A stretch of DNA of 34,626 nucleotides from Candidatus Frackibacter sp. WG13 (lineage in GTDB: Bacteria > Bacillota > Halanaerobiia > Halobacteroidales > Acetohalobiaceae). The translations under genes and the position numbers were made by a program. Below are positions 1 through 8,455 of this stretch, piece after piece. The notes below the pieces were generated by a model that was given only the letters and a program-made list of their open reading frames with translations, had not been told where the DNA came from and ran no database searches. Within the stretch, counting starts at the first letter, position 1, and every line of letters starts with the position of its first letter. The stretch is taken from positions 1-34,626 of the forward strand of contig NZ_FOTT01000028.1 in the NCBI RefSeq assembly GCF_900114655.1. Reading direction: 5' to 3'.

Positions 1-2078
1 TCTTTATCTTGATTCTTAATACTGCCATACATTATATTCCAGTTAGGTCCAAAAAAATTAGGCTCTTTAGCAAAGAGACTATCTTCTATCATAATATAAT
101 CATACTTCATACCATCCTGACCAAAGACATTGCCTACTAAACCTTCTTTTATAAACTTTCGATTATTATATTGATTTAATATCTCTTTATAACTTATATC
201 ATCCTTTGCTAGATTTAGTCCATATTCTTTCGCTTCTTTGTTTAATAGACTCTTTAATGAAACCATATGGTAATAGTCATTATCATACCATGACTCACCA
301 TACCCTACTTCTATCCTCTGCCTTAATAACTTTCTTAAGTGACCTTTTGAAAAGCTCTTTTTTAATTGCTCTAAATATGGTTTGGGTCTAGTTTCAACTT
401 TTGTTTCAGTATTTGCCGCTTTATACATTTGGGCTGCGCCTGGGGCAGCTCTTTTAAAGTAAACTGGAGCAGTCCCTTTCTGTTCTTTAGTTCGATAAAC
501 TACTATCTGATTACTTTTGCTTCTTTTATTGTAATGGATTAACCGGGGGATATCCTTAGCATGTTCTACTTCTTTATAAGCATATACTTGGTATTTCTCT
601 TTGCCATCTATTCTTTCAAAGGTATTCTCGATAATTCTGTCCATAATCGTTGCTGCTTTTTCTTTACAATCGAAAAAAGCAACAAATGAAAAGTCCTTAT
701 CTTTATCCTTAATAAACTCCCCAATCGTTGCTAATGGTCCGTAATGCATTGCTATATCTTTTAATTTAGTTTCAACGTGATACTTTTCTTCTAACTGTTG
801 ACCATAGGTTTTAGCATCAAAGGCTTTAATATCTTTACCTAACACTAAATTTTCTAGTTGAATAAATAACTTCTCAAATGGTCCATCTTTGATAAACGCC
901 TTCATACCAGCGATTAATCCAGGAGCATCTATCCTTCTTTCTTGGATTAGTGGTCTATTATTATATTCTTGTTTTAAACAGAGATTACTATCTCCTACGA
1001 ATCTAGTCATATCGAACCATTCTACTATGTTATTAATTACTATCGTTGTATAATCCCCAAGTCTTAATTCATTACCTTGGTCATTATTCTCTTTGATCAA
1101 TATCTCTTTTACCGAATTAGAGATAGGCTGAGCTAGGACTATTAGAATTAAACCAGCTAATTTCCCGATTGGTATAGTACTTTGAATTAATAGTGACCCT
1201 AACATCATCATTGTCTCCATTACATGGGCGGCAATCCTGTTATATTTGACGATTAATTGGACGTCTTTTTTGAACTCTTCTATCTTCTTAGCCCTTTCTA
1301 CTTTCCCAAGGCTTTGTAAATTATTATACTTATCCCAACCTTTTACCTCAACTATTGCTGGAGCCCAAACCGCAAAGAATGCCCCTAACTGTTCTCGACC
1401 AAATTCTTTTGTTTTAGCTAAGTCTTTCTCAAAATTTATCCTCTTACCTTTATTAAATTTATCATAGACCTTCTTAGCCTCATTGATTGTCTCTACCATA
1501 CTATTAATATCTTCTACTCTATCCTTCGTCTTACTAATTACTGCCCCTACTATATTACCTGATATCCTTTCATTCACCACTTTGATATCTTCATCCTTAA
1601 TCAAGCCACCTTCCACCTCTCGATTTGCTAATTCTACTTCTATTTCACTGTGTAATAAGGTACCATCTACTGCCTTTTCACCAACTTTAGATAAAATCGG
1701 ATGCCCTTTAGAATAAGGGATGTAATTATTCTTTCCTATGCCTGTTCTACCTTTTAGTTGATATGGCTTCTTAGCAATATCAAATGTAAGTTCGCCAGTT
1801 TCTGTTATTAACTCACTAGCACTATTCCATGAATCTATAGCTGTGATACCTAAGTCAGTTAATGCTAAGAAGGCTTGTTGAGCTTTATTCTGTTCTTCTT
1901 GTTGGATGTTGTTGATTGTTCTGGTGTAGAATTCTGCTTGTTTATTTAATTGGTCATTGGTAGCATTATTTGATAATGTATTGTGAGCAAAAGGTTTGCC
2001 TTCACCATACTCTTGGTCTTTCTTTCTTATCCAATATGAATCTGTTTCTGCATAATAATAAACTATTTTCGTTACCAC
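1..2078 (-). CDS. Large unrecognised protein, C-terminus beyond window edge
   Basis: An open frame runs on the minus strand from a GTG at 2078 to the left edge, 692 codons without a stop, so the gene is partial at its 3' end. The GTG is preceded by AGGAG with 8 nt spacing and lies 5 nt past the stop of the upstream lipoprotein gene, so the two are probably translationally coupled. The start reads VTKIVYYYAETDSYWIRKKD. The protein is rich in Lys, Glu and Asn. One clearly hydrophobic stretch lies at about residues 295-322 (LGSLLIQSTIPIGKLAGLIL) and could be a membrane or pore-forming segment. There is no signal peptide at the N-terminus. I do not recognise a family. A secreted or polymorphic toxin is possible given the YD-repeat lipoprotein next door, but nothing catalytic is visible. 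Confidence 0.8.
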   Translation of the reverse strand, partial: MVTKIVYYYAETDSYWIRKKDQEYGEGKPFAHNTLSNNATNDQLNKQAEFYTRTINNIQQEEQNKAQQAFLALTDLGITAIDSWNSASELITETGELTFDIAKKPYQLKGRTGIGKNNYIPYSKGHPILSKVGEKAVDGTLLHSEIEVELANREVEGGLIKDEDIKVVNERISGNIVGAVISKTKDRVEDINSMVETINEAKKVYDKFNKGKRINFEKDLAKTKEFGREQLGAFFAVWAPAIVEVKGWDKYNNLQSLGKVERAKKIEEFKKDVQLIVKYNRIAAHVMETMMMLGSLLIQSTIPIGKLAGLILIVLAQPISNSVKEILIKENNDQGNELRLGDYTTIVINNIVEWFDMTRFVGDSNLCLKQEYNNRPLIQERRIDAPGLIAGMKAFIKDGPFEKLFIQLENLVLGKDIKAFDAKTYGQQLEEKYHVETKLKDIAMHYGPLATIGEFIKDKDKDFSFVAFFDCKEKAATIMDRIIENTFERIDGKEKYQVYAYKEVEHAKDIPRLIHYNKRSKSNQIVVYRTKEQKGTAPVYFKRAAPGAAQMYKAANTETKVETRPKPYLEQLKKSFSKGHLRKLLRQRIEVGYGESWYDNDYYHMVSLKSLLNKEAKEYGLNLAKDDISYKEILNQYNNRKFIKEGLVGNVFGQDGMKYDYIMIEDSLFAKEPNFFGPNWNIMYGSIKNQDK

Positions 2079-2083
2079 TTTTT

Positions 2084-3100
2084 TCACTCCTTTACTTTTA
2101 TTCTTTTGTATTTATATTTGAAAACCTGAAATATATCTCCATTTCTTTTTTTAAATCTAGTAAACAATTCATATTTATTTTTCTTAAATTTTGATTCAGT
2201 CCAACCTGTTAATGTTAACTCATTATCTATCCTTCTTTTTTCTAAATATCTTATTTTATTACCATTCACATCGTATTTATACTCTTTGTACTTCTTTATT
2301 CTTCCATTTTTATCTTTAGAAATAAACTTTACTAAATCACCATTTTTATTATACTCTTGTTCACACCAATATGATATTGTGTTACCTTCTTTCTCTATAT
2401 GTTCTATTTTCTTACCTTCTTTATTGTAATCGCTAACCTCTGTTTTAATAGTTTCTCCATTATAAACTGCTTCTTTAACCTTTTTCTTTTTATTACCATT
2501 TGGATAATAATCTATCTTATATTTTAGTTCTATCTTTTTCCCTTCCGTGCTAATAATTAATCCTTCTTTTGGGTCACCTTGTTGATTATAAAATATTTCT
2601 TTTCTTCTTCCTAGAAAATCTTCTATTTTTTCATGTTTCAAATTACCATTTTGCCAATACTCAAATTCAGCCTCTTCTACTGTCTCACCATTTTTATCCT
2701 TCTTAATATAACCTATCTTTTGACCTTGACTATTATATGAATATTCTTGATAAAAATATTGCCAGCCTGTAAAGACCCTTTTTAACATATTACCATGCTT
2801 ATCATATTCCCATCTCTTTATCAGTTTTTTGGGCTCCTTTGAGTTATATACTTTCACATTATAAGATGTTTGTTTTATCATATTTCCATACTTGTCATAC
2901 TCATATTTTCTTTTTACATATTCCTCTCCTGTCTCTATATTCTCATATATCCTTGCTGCTACCACATACTTCTCATTAGGACCTAACTTTGACATATCTA
3001 ACTCTGAGCCATCTAATAACTTATCTTGACATCCGGTAAGCATCACTAAAATCATTAAAATACTTAATACAAATGCTATTCGTCTAGTCTTTTTTCTCAT
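2084..3100 (-). CDS. YD-repeat lipoprotein
   Basis: The 338-residue protein begins with a lipoprotein signal peptide: basic MRKKTRR, a hydrophobic core, and lipobox LTGC with the Cys near residue 24. The mature protein would be anchored on the outer face of the membrane. The rest is a chain of about nine degenerate repeats of about 20-30 residues with a Y-x-x-x-G-(N/K/D/Q) core, for example YDKYGNMIKQ, YDKHGNMLKR, YNSQGQKIGY, YNKEGKKIEH and YDVNGNKIRY. These resemble RHS/YD repeats and the YwqK-type MORN-like antitoxin repeats. GGGGAG precedes the ATG. The gene sits between a small membrane protein gene and the large unknown gene, 5 nt from the latter. A role as surface binding or immunity protein for that neighbour is inference from context only. 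Confidence 0.75.
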   Translation of the reverse strand: MRKKTRRIAFVLSILMILVMLTGCQDKLLDGSELDMSKLGPNEKYVVAARIYENIETGEEYVKRKYEYDKYGNMIKQTSYNVKVYNSKEPKKLIKRWEYDKHGNMLKRVFTGWQYFYQEYSYNSQGQKIGYIKKDKNGETVEEAEFEYWQNGNLKHEKIEDFLGRRKEIFYNQQGDPKEGLIISTEGKKIELKYKIDYYPNGNKKKKVKEAVYNGETIKTEVSDYNKEGKKIEHIEKEGNTISYWCEQEYNKNGDLVKFISKDKNGRIKKYKEYKYDVNGNKIRYLEKRRIDNELTLTGWTESKFKKNKYELFTRFKKRNGDIFQVFKYKYKRIKVKE

Positions 3101-3127
3101 TTTCTATATCTCTCCCCTTTTCAGTAA

Positions 3128-3469
3128 CTACCTCTTCATCTTCCAACTTTTCTTCTTCATTCGCATTATAAAAACTCCAATCGCCATACCTATAAGTAAT
3201 ATAGCTACTCTAGTAATACTTTCCTTTAAGCTATTATAACTCATAGTTTCAATAACCAAAAATACAATTACTGTCTTCCAATGTACTTCCCTAATTTTAA
3301 TACCAATAATTAATCCCGCTATCAATACTAAGCCCATTGAAATAAGAATATATCCTAAAATCCCTATACCTCCACTATTTAAAAGTGTAATAGATAAAAT
3401 CAAATTAACCACAACCATTATAGACAGAATTCCTAATGAAGTCTTAAACTTTGAATTAAAATTAAGCAT
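3128..3469 (-). CDS. Small integral membrane protein
   Basis: The 113-residue hydrophobic protein has about four predicted membrane segments (roughly residues 12-30, 36-57, 64-78 and 86-103) and ends with a strongly basic tail, KKKSWKMKR. AGGAAGGG lies upstream of the ATG. It is the first gene of a three-gene unit, 27 nt ahead of the lipoprotein gene, and follows a good promoter at 3570-3598. I recognise no family. Its position suggests it acts with the lipoprotein and the large unknown protein, but its function cannot be told from the sequence. Confidence 0.65.
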   Translation of the reverse strand: MLNFNSKFKTSLGILSIMVVVNLILSITLLNSGGIGILGYILISMGLVLIAGLIIGIKIREVHWKTVIVFLVIETMSYNSLKESITRVAILLIGMAIGVFIMRMKKKSWKMKR

Positions 3470-3569
3470 TTAGATTTTCCCTTCCTAATAAGTAATTATT
3501 TTCAATTTTTTTGCTTACCGACTTCTTTTCTACCAAACTTAATTATATATGTTATATAATTACAATAAC

Positions 3570-3598
3570 ATTATATTATAATTAATTTTATCAATCAA
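3570..3598 (-). promoter_or_regulatory. Sigma-A type promoter for the 3469-to-1 operon
   Basis: On the minus strand there is TTGATT (3598-3593), a 17-nt spacer and a perfect TATAAT (3575-3570). It lies about 100 nt upstream of the small membrane protein start. The surrounding 3480-3640 stretch is extremely AT-rich and holds no other gene. Confidence 0.55.
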
Positions 3599-3641
3599 GA
3601 AAAAATTACCATTAAATGTGAAATATTAATTCCCTATACAG

Positions 3642-3671
3642 TAAAAAAGGTCTACCCAAAAAGATAGACCT
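3642..3671 (-). terminator. Rho-independent terminator after phenylacetate-CoA ligase gene
   Basis: The 7-bp stem AGGTCTA/TAGACCT has a 10-nt loop. On the minus strand it is followed directly by TTTTTTA. It starts 9 nt past the stop codon of the ligase gene. Confidence 0.85.
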
Positions 3672-3679
3672 ACAGATTA

Positions 3680-4984
3680 TCAACTTGCTTCTATTCGTTT
3701 ATCTATTACTCGTTTGCTCTTGCCTACTGTTCTTTCTAAAGACTTAGGTTCTAATAGCTTAACTTCTGGGTGTAATGATAGTACACTACTTAATTTCTTA
3801 TATATCTTCCGCTCAATCTCTTCTAAATTACGAAAGCTACCTGTAAATTGATCTGGCTTTAATTCAACCTGAATCTCTAATTCATCTAGATGTCCTTCCC
3901 GTTTAATAATCATCTGATAATGAGGAGCTACCTCCTCTACTTCTAATAGCACACTCTCTACCTGAGATGGGAAGACGTTAACTCCACGAATGATTAACAT
4001 ACTATCAGTTCTGCCAGATACCTTTTCCATGCGGGCAGTCGTTCTGCCACAGACACATTGCTCAGTTGTTAAACGAGAGATATCCTTCGTCCGATATCTA
4101 ATTACCGGAAACCCCTCCTTAGTTAGCGTAGTAAAAACTAACTCTCCTTTTTCTCCTGGTGCCACTGGCTCTTTAGTTTCAGGATCAATCACTTCCGGAA
4201 TGAAGTGATCTTCGGAGATATGAAGTCCTTCTCCTTCTACACACTCTCCGGCCACTCCAGGTCCAATTAACTCACTTAAACCATAATTATCTGTTGCATT
4301 CATCCCCCACAATTCTTCTAACTCTCGACGCATCTCTTCAGTCCAAGGTTCACCGCCGAAGAGTCCGGTTTTAATACCTAAATCATGAGGATTAATCCCC
4401 ATTTCTTGGGCGACCTCACCGATATATAATGCATATGAAGGAGTACTAACTAAAGCGGTTGTGCCAAAATCTTTCATCATCATAATCTGTCGTTCAGTAT
4501 TCCCTGCCGAAGCAGGAACGACAGTTGCACCTGCTTTTTCTAAGCCATAATGCAGACCAAAACCACCAGTAAACATACCATAACCAAAACAGATCTGTAC
4601 TATATCCTCATCAGTAACTCCAGCTTGAGTAACAATCCTTGCAATCAGATCAGACCAAGTTTCTAAATCGTTAGCTGTATAACCGACTACTACTGGTTTA
4701 CCGGTAGTTCCTGATGATGAATGCACCCTAACGATATCCTTCATCTTTCTTGCAAAGAGACCATAAGGATAATGCTCTCTTAACGCATCTTTAGTAGTAA
4801 AAGGTAACTTTCTTAAGTCGTCTAAAGTCTGAATATCTTTTGGTTTAACACCTTCTTCATCGAAACGTTCTCTATAAAAAGGGACTTCTTCATAAACATA
4901 ACTAACTACCTGCTTTAATCTTTCTAATTGTAATCTTTTTAACTGCTCCCTACTTATCTGTTCACACTCTGTATCCCAAATCAT
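3680..4984 (-). CDS. paaK: Phenylacetate-CoA ligase (AMP-forming)
   Basis: This is an adenylate-forming enzyme that joins phenylacetate, or a related aryl acid such as indole-acetate, to CoA using ATP. The 434-residue form starting [11 protein letters not shown] is chosen because AAAGGAGAG lies 5 nt before that ATG and the length matches the family. An in-frame extension up to 5110 would translate a non-coding repeat. Visible motifs include the phosphate-binding SSGTTGKP near residue 91, YGLSE near residue 234, and the C-terminal [20 protein letters not shown] typical of PaaK. A sodium:solute symporter gene lies 238 nt upstream in the same direction, which suggests uptake followed by CoA activation of an aromatic acid in the cytoplasm. 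No other phenylacetate-pathway genes are present. In anaerobes such enzymes often act in aromatic amino acid fermentation. Confidence 0.9.
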   Translation of the reverse strand: MIWDTECEQISREQLKRLQLERLKQVVSYVYEEVPFYRERFDEEGVKPKDIQTLDDLRKLPFTTKDALREHYPYGLFARKMKDIVRVHSSSGTTGKPVVVGYTANDLETWSDLIARIVTQAGVTDEDIVQICFGYGMFTGGFGLHYGLEKAGATVVPASAGNTERQIMMMKDFGTTALVSTPSYALYIGEVAQEMGINPHDLGIKTGLFGGEPWTEEMRRELEELWGMNATDNYGLSELIGPGVAGECVEGEGLHISEDHFIPEVIDPETKEPVAPGEKGELVFTTLTKEGFPVIRYRTKDISRLTTEQCVCGRTTARMEKVSGRTDSMLIIRGVNVFPSQVESVLLEVEEVAPHYQMIIKREGHLDELEIQVELKPDQFTGSFRNLEEIERKIYKKLSSVLSLHPEVKLLEPKSLERTVGKSKRVIDKRIEAS

Positions 4985-5079
4985 TATTTTACTCTCCTTT
5001 CCTACCATTCTACAAAATAAGGATCTTACATCAATCAATTGATAACACACTGCATATATGCCGTCAATATGATTCCACC

Positions 5080-5180
5080 GCTTGTCGTTCGCTTCGCCTC
5101 CGACGAGCATGGACGCTCTAGTGTCCCGAAAGGCACAGGACGTGCCGATTTTGAGGGACCTGCTACACTCACTCTCAAAA
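5080..5180. repeat. GC-rich, strongly folded non-coding element
   Basis: This stretch is much richer in GC than its surroundings. It can form an 8-bp stem (5080-5087 with 5101-5108, one G-T pair) and then a two-level hairpin: GTCCC 5123-5127 with GGGAC 5155-5159, enclosing GGCAC 5132-5136 with GTGCC 5142-5146. A competing pairing joins TTTTGAG (5149-5155) to CTCAAAA (5174-5180). It lies between the symporter and ligase genes. No open frame in it looks like protein. It may be an interspersed repeat or a structured RNA; only one copy is in this window, so repetition is not shown. Confidence 0.45.
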
Positions 5181-5222
5181 ACAAGATTTAGATGGAGTTT
5201 CTTTGCTAGATTTTAGATGAAA

Positions 5223-6737
5223 TCATCTCCTACTAATCAACTCTTTAACTTTAAAATTACTATCTTCTTCATAATACTCACCATATACCTGCTTTAAATG
5301 CTGCTTATCATAACCTGGAGTTAATAGACTGACTATTGGTACGATTACTAAAGGAATTAAAATTGCTAGGGAGCCGATTAGTGGTATATATTGAGCTTTC
5401 ATCTGAAAGTATGCTGATAAACCTAAAGAGATTCCTAAACCACTAATTAACCCACTCCAAGCACCTACCTTCGTAATCCCTGACCAATATAGACCATATA
5501 AATATGGCGCTAAGAAGGAGCCGGCCACTGTTCCCCAAGAAACAGCCATTAAAGTTAATATAACCGCTGGTCTTGTGATGGCTATTACAAATGATAATAA
5601 GACGAAAGCTAAGCATAAGAGCCTCATCAATAACATACTATGCTTATCAGACATATCTGGTTTAATAAATCCTTTAAATAGATCAATTGCTAAAGTAGAA
5701 CTAGAAACTAAAACGAGTGAAGATAAGGTTGACATCGAAGCTGAGAGAACTAGTAATAAGATTAAGAAGGCCACAGCTTCTGGCATCACCTTAACTATTA
5801 ATTGAGGAATTAATAAGTCAGCATTGGCTACACCATTAACTAACGGCAATTGGTCAAAGAAGACATGGGTTGTCGCCCCGATAAAGTAAGCTGCCCCCGT
5901 CACCAAAACTCCAAAGAGAGTAGCTACAATCATAGCCGCTTTAATTGATTTTTCATCTTTAATTGTGTAGAAACGCTGAACCATCTGTGGTAAGCCCCAA
6001 CTCCCTAAACTAGTTAGGACTACTAAAGATAAGAGAGGAATCCATCCTGGAGGCCCTACTATATCTACTAACTCAGGATTAACCTGCTTCAAGCTATCCC
6101 AAATACCAGCCAATCCACCGGCTGCTGGATGAGTAAGAATAAAATAAATCATCACTACAATACCGATAACCATCACAATTCCCTGCACAAAATCGGTAAT
6201 TGCCACCGCTAAATAACCGCCTAAAAGCAGAAATAAAGCAGTTAACGCTACCATAATTGCTAATGCCCAAATATAAGGAATTGCAAATACTTGTTCAAAG
6301 AAGTAACTTAAGCCCATATAGACTGACGCAGAATAAGGTACAAGAAAGATAAAGATAATTAAAGAAGAGAATATCTTTAAGCCTGATGATTGATACCTAC
6401 TCTCTAAAAATTCCGGCATAGTCATTGCGTCTAACCTCATTGTAATCTGCCGTGTTCTTTTAGCCAATACTTTCCAGGCTAATAGACTTCCAACCACACT
6501 ATTACCAACCGCAATCCACAACGCAGATAATCCAAAGCCCCAACCTATCTTTCCAGCATAACCGATAAATAAGACAGCTGAAAAGTAAGTAGTGCCATAA
6601 GTAAAGGCCGAAACCCACGGACCAATACTTCTATCACCAAGAAAATAATCGTTAAGCGTACTCACCTTCTTCATACTTAAATAACTCAAAAACAATAAAC
6701 CACCTGCAAATAACGCTAAAATACCATATTTAATCAT
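5223..6737 (-). CDS. Sodium:solute symporter family permease
   Basis: This 504-residue polytopic membrane protein of the SSS family (PutP/PanF type) has about 13 hydrophobic segments. Family features include LNDYFLGDRSIGPWVSAFTY near the N-terminus, followed by TTYFSAVLFIGYAGKIGWGF, MTMPEFLESRY, and the GGYLAVAITDFVQG segment. It would import an organic acid or amino acid driven by sodium. The start at 6737 (MIKYGILALF) is preferred because GGAAGGTAGG lies about 9 nt upstream; an ATG at 6788 adds 17 hydrophilic residues but has its only G-rich sequence touching the start codon. The downstream neighbour is a phenylacetate-CoA ligase gene, so an aryl acid substrate is plausible but unproven. 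Confidence 0.88.
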   Translation of the reverse strand: MIKYGILALFAGGLLFLSYLSMKKVSTLNDYFLGDRSIGPWVSAFTYGTTYFSAVLFIGYAGKIGWGFGLSALWIAVGNSVVGSLLAWKVLAKRTRQITMRLDAMTMPEFLESRYQSSGLKIFSSLIIFIFLVPYSASVYMGLSYFFEQVFAIPYIWALAIMVALTALFLLLGGYLAVAITDFVQGIVMVIGIVVMIYFILTHPAAGGLAGIWDSLKQVNPELVDIVGPPGWIPLLSLVVLTSLGSWGLPQMVQRFYTIKDEKSIKAAMIVATLFGVLVTGAAYFIGATTHVFFDQLPLVNGVANADLLIPQLIVKVMPEAVAFLILLLVLSASMSTLSSLVLVSSSTLAIDLFKGFIKPDMSDKHSMLLMRLLCLAFVLLSFVIAITRPAVILTLMAVSWGTVAGSFLAPYLYGLYWSGITKVGAWSGLISGLGISLGLSAYFQMKAQYIPLIGSLAILIPLVIVPIVSLLTPGYDKQHLKQVYGEYYEEDSNFKVKELISRR

Positions 6738-7066
6738 TTTTAACAACCTACCTTCCTTCCGTTCTCCATAAAGATATTCTTTCTTCATCCTACTATTTAT
6801 AGAGTCTACTATGAAGCTAAAATGTGCATAATCAATTGATTATGCTCAACAGCTAACTTTTAACTGCTGCTACTCCTCAACTACCATATCCCTACAGACC
6901 TACTAACAACCTACTCTTAGTGATACAACACTTTCCTTTTACTCCTACTAATTATTTATCTTTCTATAAATGCTTTAATTTTCCTTCTTGTTAGATGGAT
7001 TTTATTAAAGAAACAAATTTCATAATTAATACAAAATTTTTGGGCGTCAGCAATTAATTATGTGCA
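6738..7066. other. Intergenic region with a 20-bp perfect palindrome
   Basis: No gene is seen here. The only clear structure is GCATAATCAATTGATTATGC at 6826-6845, a perfect 20-bp palindrome about 90 nt upstream of the symporter start. Its core TCAATTGAT recurs at 5035-5043 and 17248-17256. It could be an operator for the symporter gene or a fragment of an interspersed repeat. Confidence 0.4.
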
Positions 7067-8422
7067 CTAGTGCAAGTTTCCTTCCCTATGCTCTACATCA
7101 TACGCAAAGAGTGCATAACCTATCTCTGCTACTGTCAAATCTACCTCCATTGATAATCGCCTAACGATAGTTATAATCTTTAAGTAATCATCTGCTGTGA
7201 ATGATTCTTTCTCTGTATCAAAATAGCCGATTCGCCAAAGGGTTGCCCAGACTCTAGTATCAATTACACAATGCTTCTCTGGGTCTAAGCTAGTTAGGAT
7301 GGCTGACGCTGTTGGAACTCCAACTCCAGATAGACTGGCTAGTAGCGTTAATTGGGCAAATTCATCTTCTAGTTGATAGACGATCTCTGTTATCTTTTCG
7401 ACACGATAAAGAGAGTTCTTCTTAACATGGTAAGAGCTACGAGTTGAATTTAGATGAGCTAGGCGATATAGCTCGTCTTTAGTCATATAACCTTTCTTAT
7501 GATACTCTGCTCCTAGTTCTTGTAATTTGGCCGGATACAGACCAGAAGTATTAGGATACAACTGAAGATACTTGCTGAGATCTATTGACCCGATATTATT
7601 CTTCTTTCTATACTTCTCTTTTAAGTCAGCAATTATCCAATCTGGTGCTTTAATAGTTCCTAAAAGAACTTCGTCTTTATTCTTGGGGCCATGACAATCA
7701 GACCCACCGGTAGTTAATAAGCCATTCTTCTTTGCTAATTTAAGATATCTACTAGTCGCAGATTGGTCATGCTTAGAATAATAAGTTTCTAAGCCTTCAA
7801 TCCCCGCTTCGATTATCTTCTTTACTAGTTGATCATCCTTTAATAGACTTGGATGAGCTAAGACAGATACTCCCCCAGCTCGATTAATGATCTCAATTGC
7901 CTCTTTTGGCGTCAATTGAGCTTTAGGTACATAAGCCGGGCCGTTATCACCGATATACTTATCAAAGGCAGCTGATATATCCTTAACCTGCTTAGCCTCT
8001 ACCAAAGCTCGAGCAATATGGGGTCTACCTACGGCACCAGAATCTGCAATCTCTTTTACTCTTTCCCAGGATACCTCTATCCCTAATTCATTTAACTTAT
8101 CTACCATCTTTTCGCCTCGTCTACGCCGAAATTCTTTCAATTCAGTTAATTTAGCTAATAAATCTTTATCGAGATAGTCAACATAGTAACCTAAGATATG
8201 AACTTCCTTATCTCCAACATAAGTGGTAAACTCAATCCCAGCAATCACTTCCAATCCTAGCTCCTTAGCCTGAGCCATAGCTGGCTCAACTCCTGCTAAT
8301 GTATCATGATCAGTAATTGCAATCGTCTTAAACCCTTTCTTCTCTGCTTCTACAACTAACTTCTGGGGAGTAAATGAACCATCAGAAGCAGTAGTATGTA
8401 AGTGTAGATCTACATTCTTCAT
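7067..8422 (-). CDS. PHP phosphoesterase fused to HhH-GPD glycosylase-like domain
   Basis: The protein has 451 residues. The N-terminal 280 or so form a PHP metal-dependent phosphoesterase domain: HLHTTASDG (H7, H9, D14), TDHD (D38, H39, D40), GIEF (E64), H75, LAHP near residue 190 and GGSDCHG near residue 240. Stand-alone relatives (TrpH/YciV type) act on nucleotides or RNA 5' ends and are about 280 residues long. The C-terminal 170 residues contain LSGVGVPTASAIL, a helix-hairpin-helix, followed by CVIDTRVW with an Asp at about residue 387. This matches the HhH-GPD base-excision glycosylase pattern LPGVGxxTAxxxL...VDTHV. The lyase Lys is replaced (GVGVPTA) and no Fe-S Cys cluster is visible. 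GGAGG lies 8 nt before the ATG. This domain combination is unusual; DNA repair is inferred. Confidence 0.8.
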   Translation of the reverse strand: MKNVDLHLHTTASDGSFTPQKLVVEAEKKGFKTIAITDHDTLAGVEPAMAQAKELGLEVIAGIEFTTYVGDKEVHILGYYVDYLDKDLLAKLTELKEFRRRRGEKMVDKLNELGIEVSWERVKEIADSGAVGRPHIARALVEAKQVKDISAAFDKYIGDNGPAYVPKAQLTPKEAIEIINRAGGVSVLAHPSLLKDDQLVKKIIEAGIEGLETYYSKHDQSATSRYLKLAKKNGLLTTGGSDCHGPKNKDEVLLGTIKAPDWIIADLKEKYRKKNNIGSIDLSKYLQLYPNTSGLYPAKLQELGAEYHKKGYMTKDELYRLAHLNSTRSSYHVKKNSLYRVEKITEIVYQLEDEFAQLTLLASLSGVGVPTASAILTSLDPEKHCVIDTRVWATLWRIGYFDTEKESFTADDYLKIITIVRRLSMEVDLTVAEIGYALFAYDVEHREGNLH

Positions 8423-8455
8423 CTTTTAACCTCCATCTCCTATTCTATTCTTTGC

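Noticed and set aside
4985-5110. In-frame N-terminal extension of the phenylacetate-CoA ligase (42 extra codons)
   Set aside because: The extension translates the GC-rich folded element, has no ribosome binding site, and is not needed for the family length; AAAGGAGAG marks the start at 4984.
7063-7074. Palindrome TGCACTAGTGCA at the PHP gene stop codon
   Set aside because: Twelve bases, partly inside the coding end, with no second copy and no T-tract; it may be chance.
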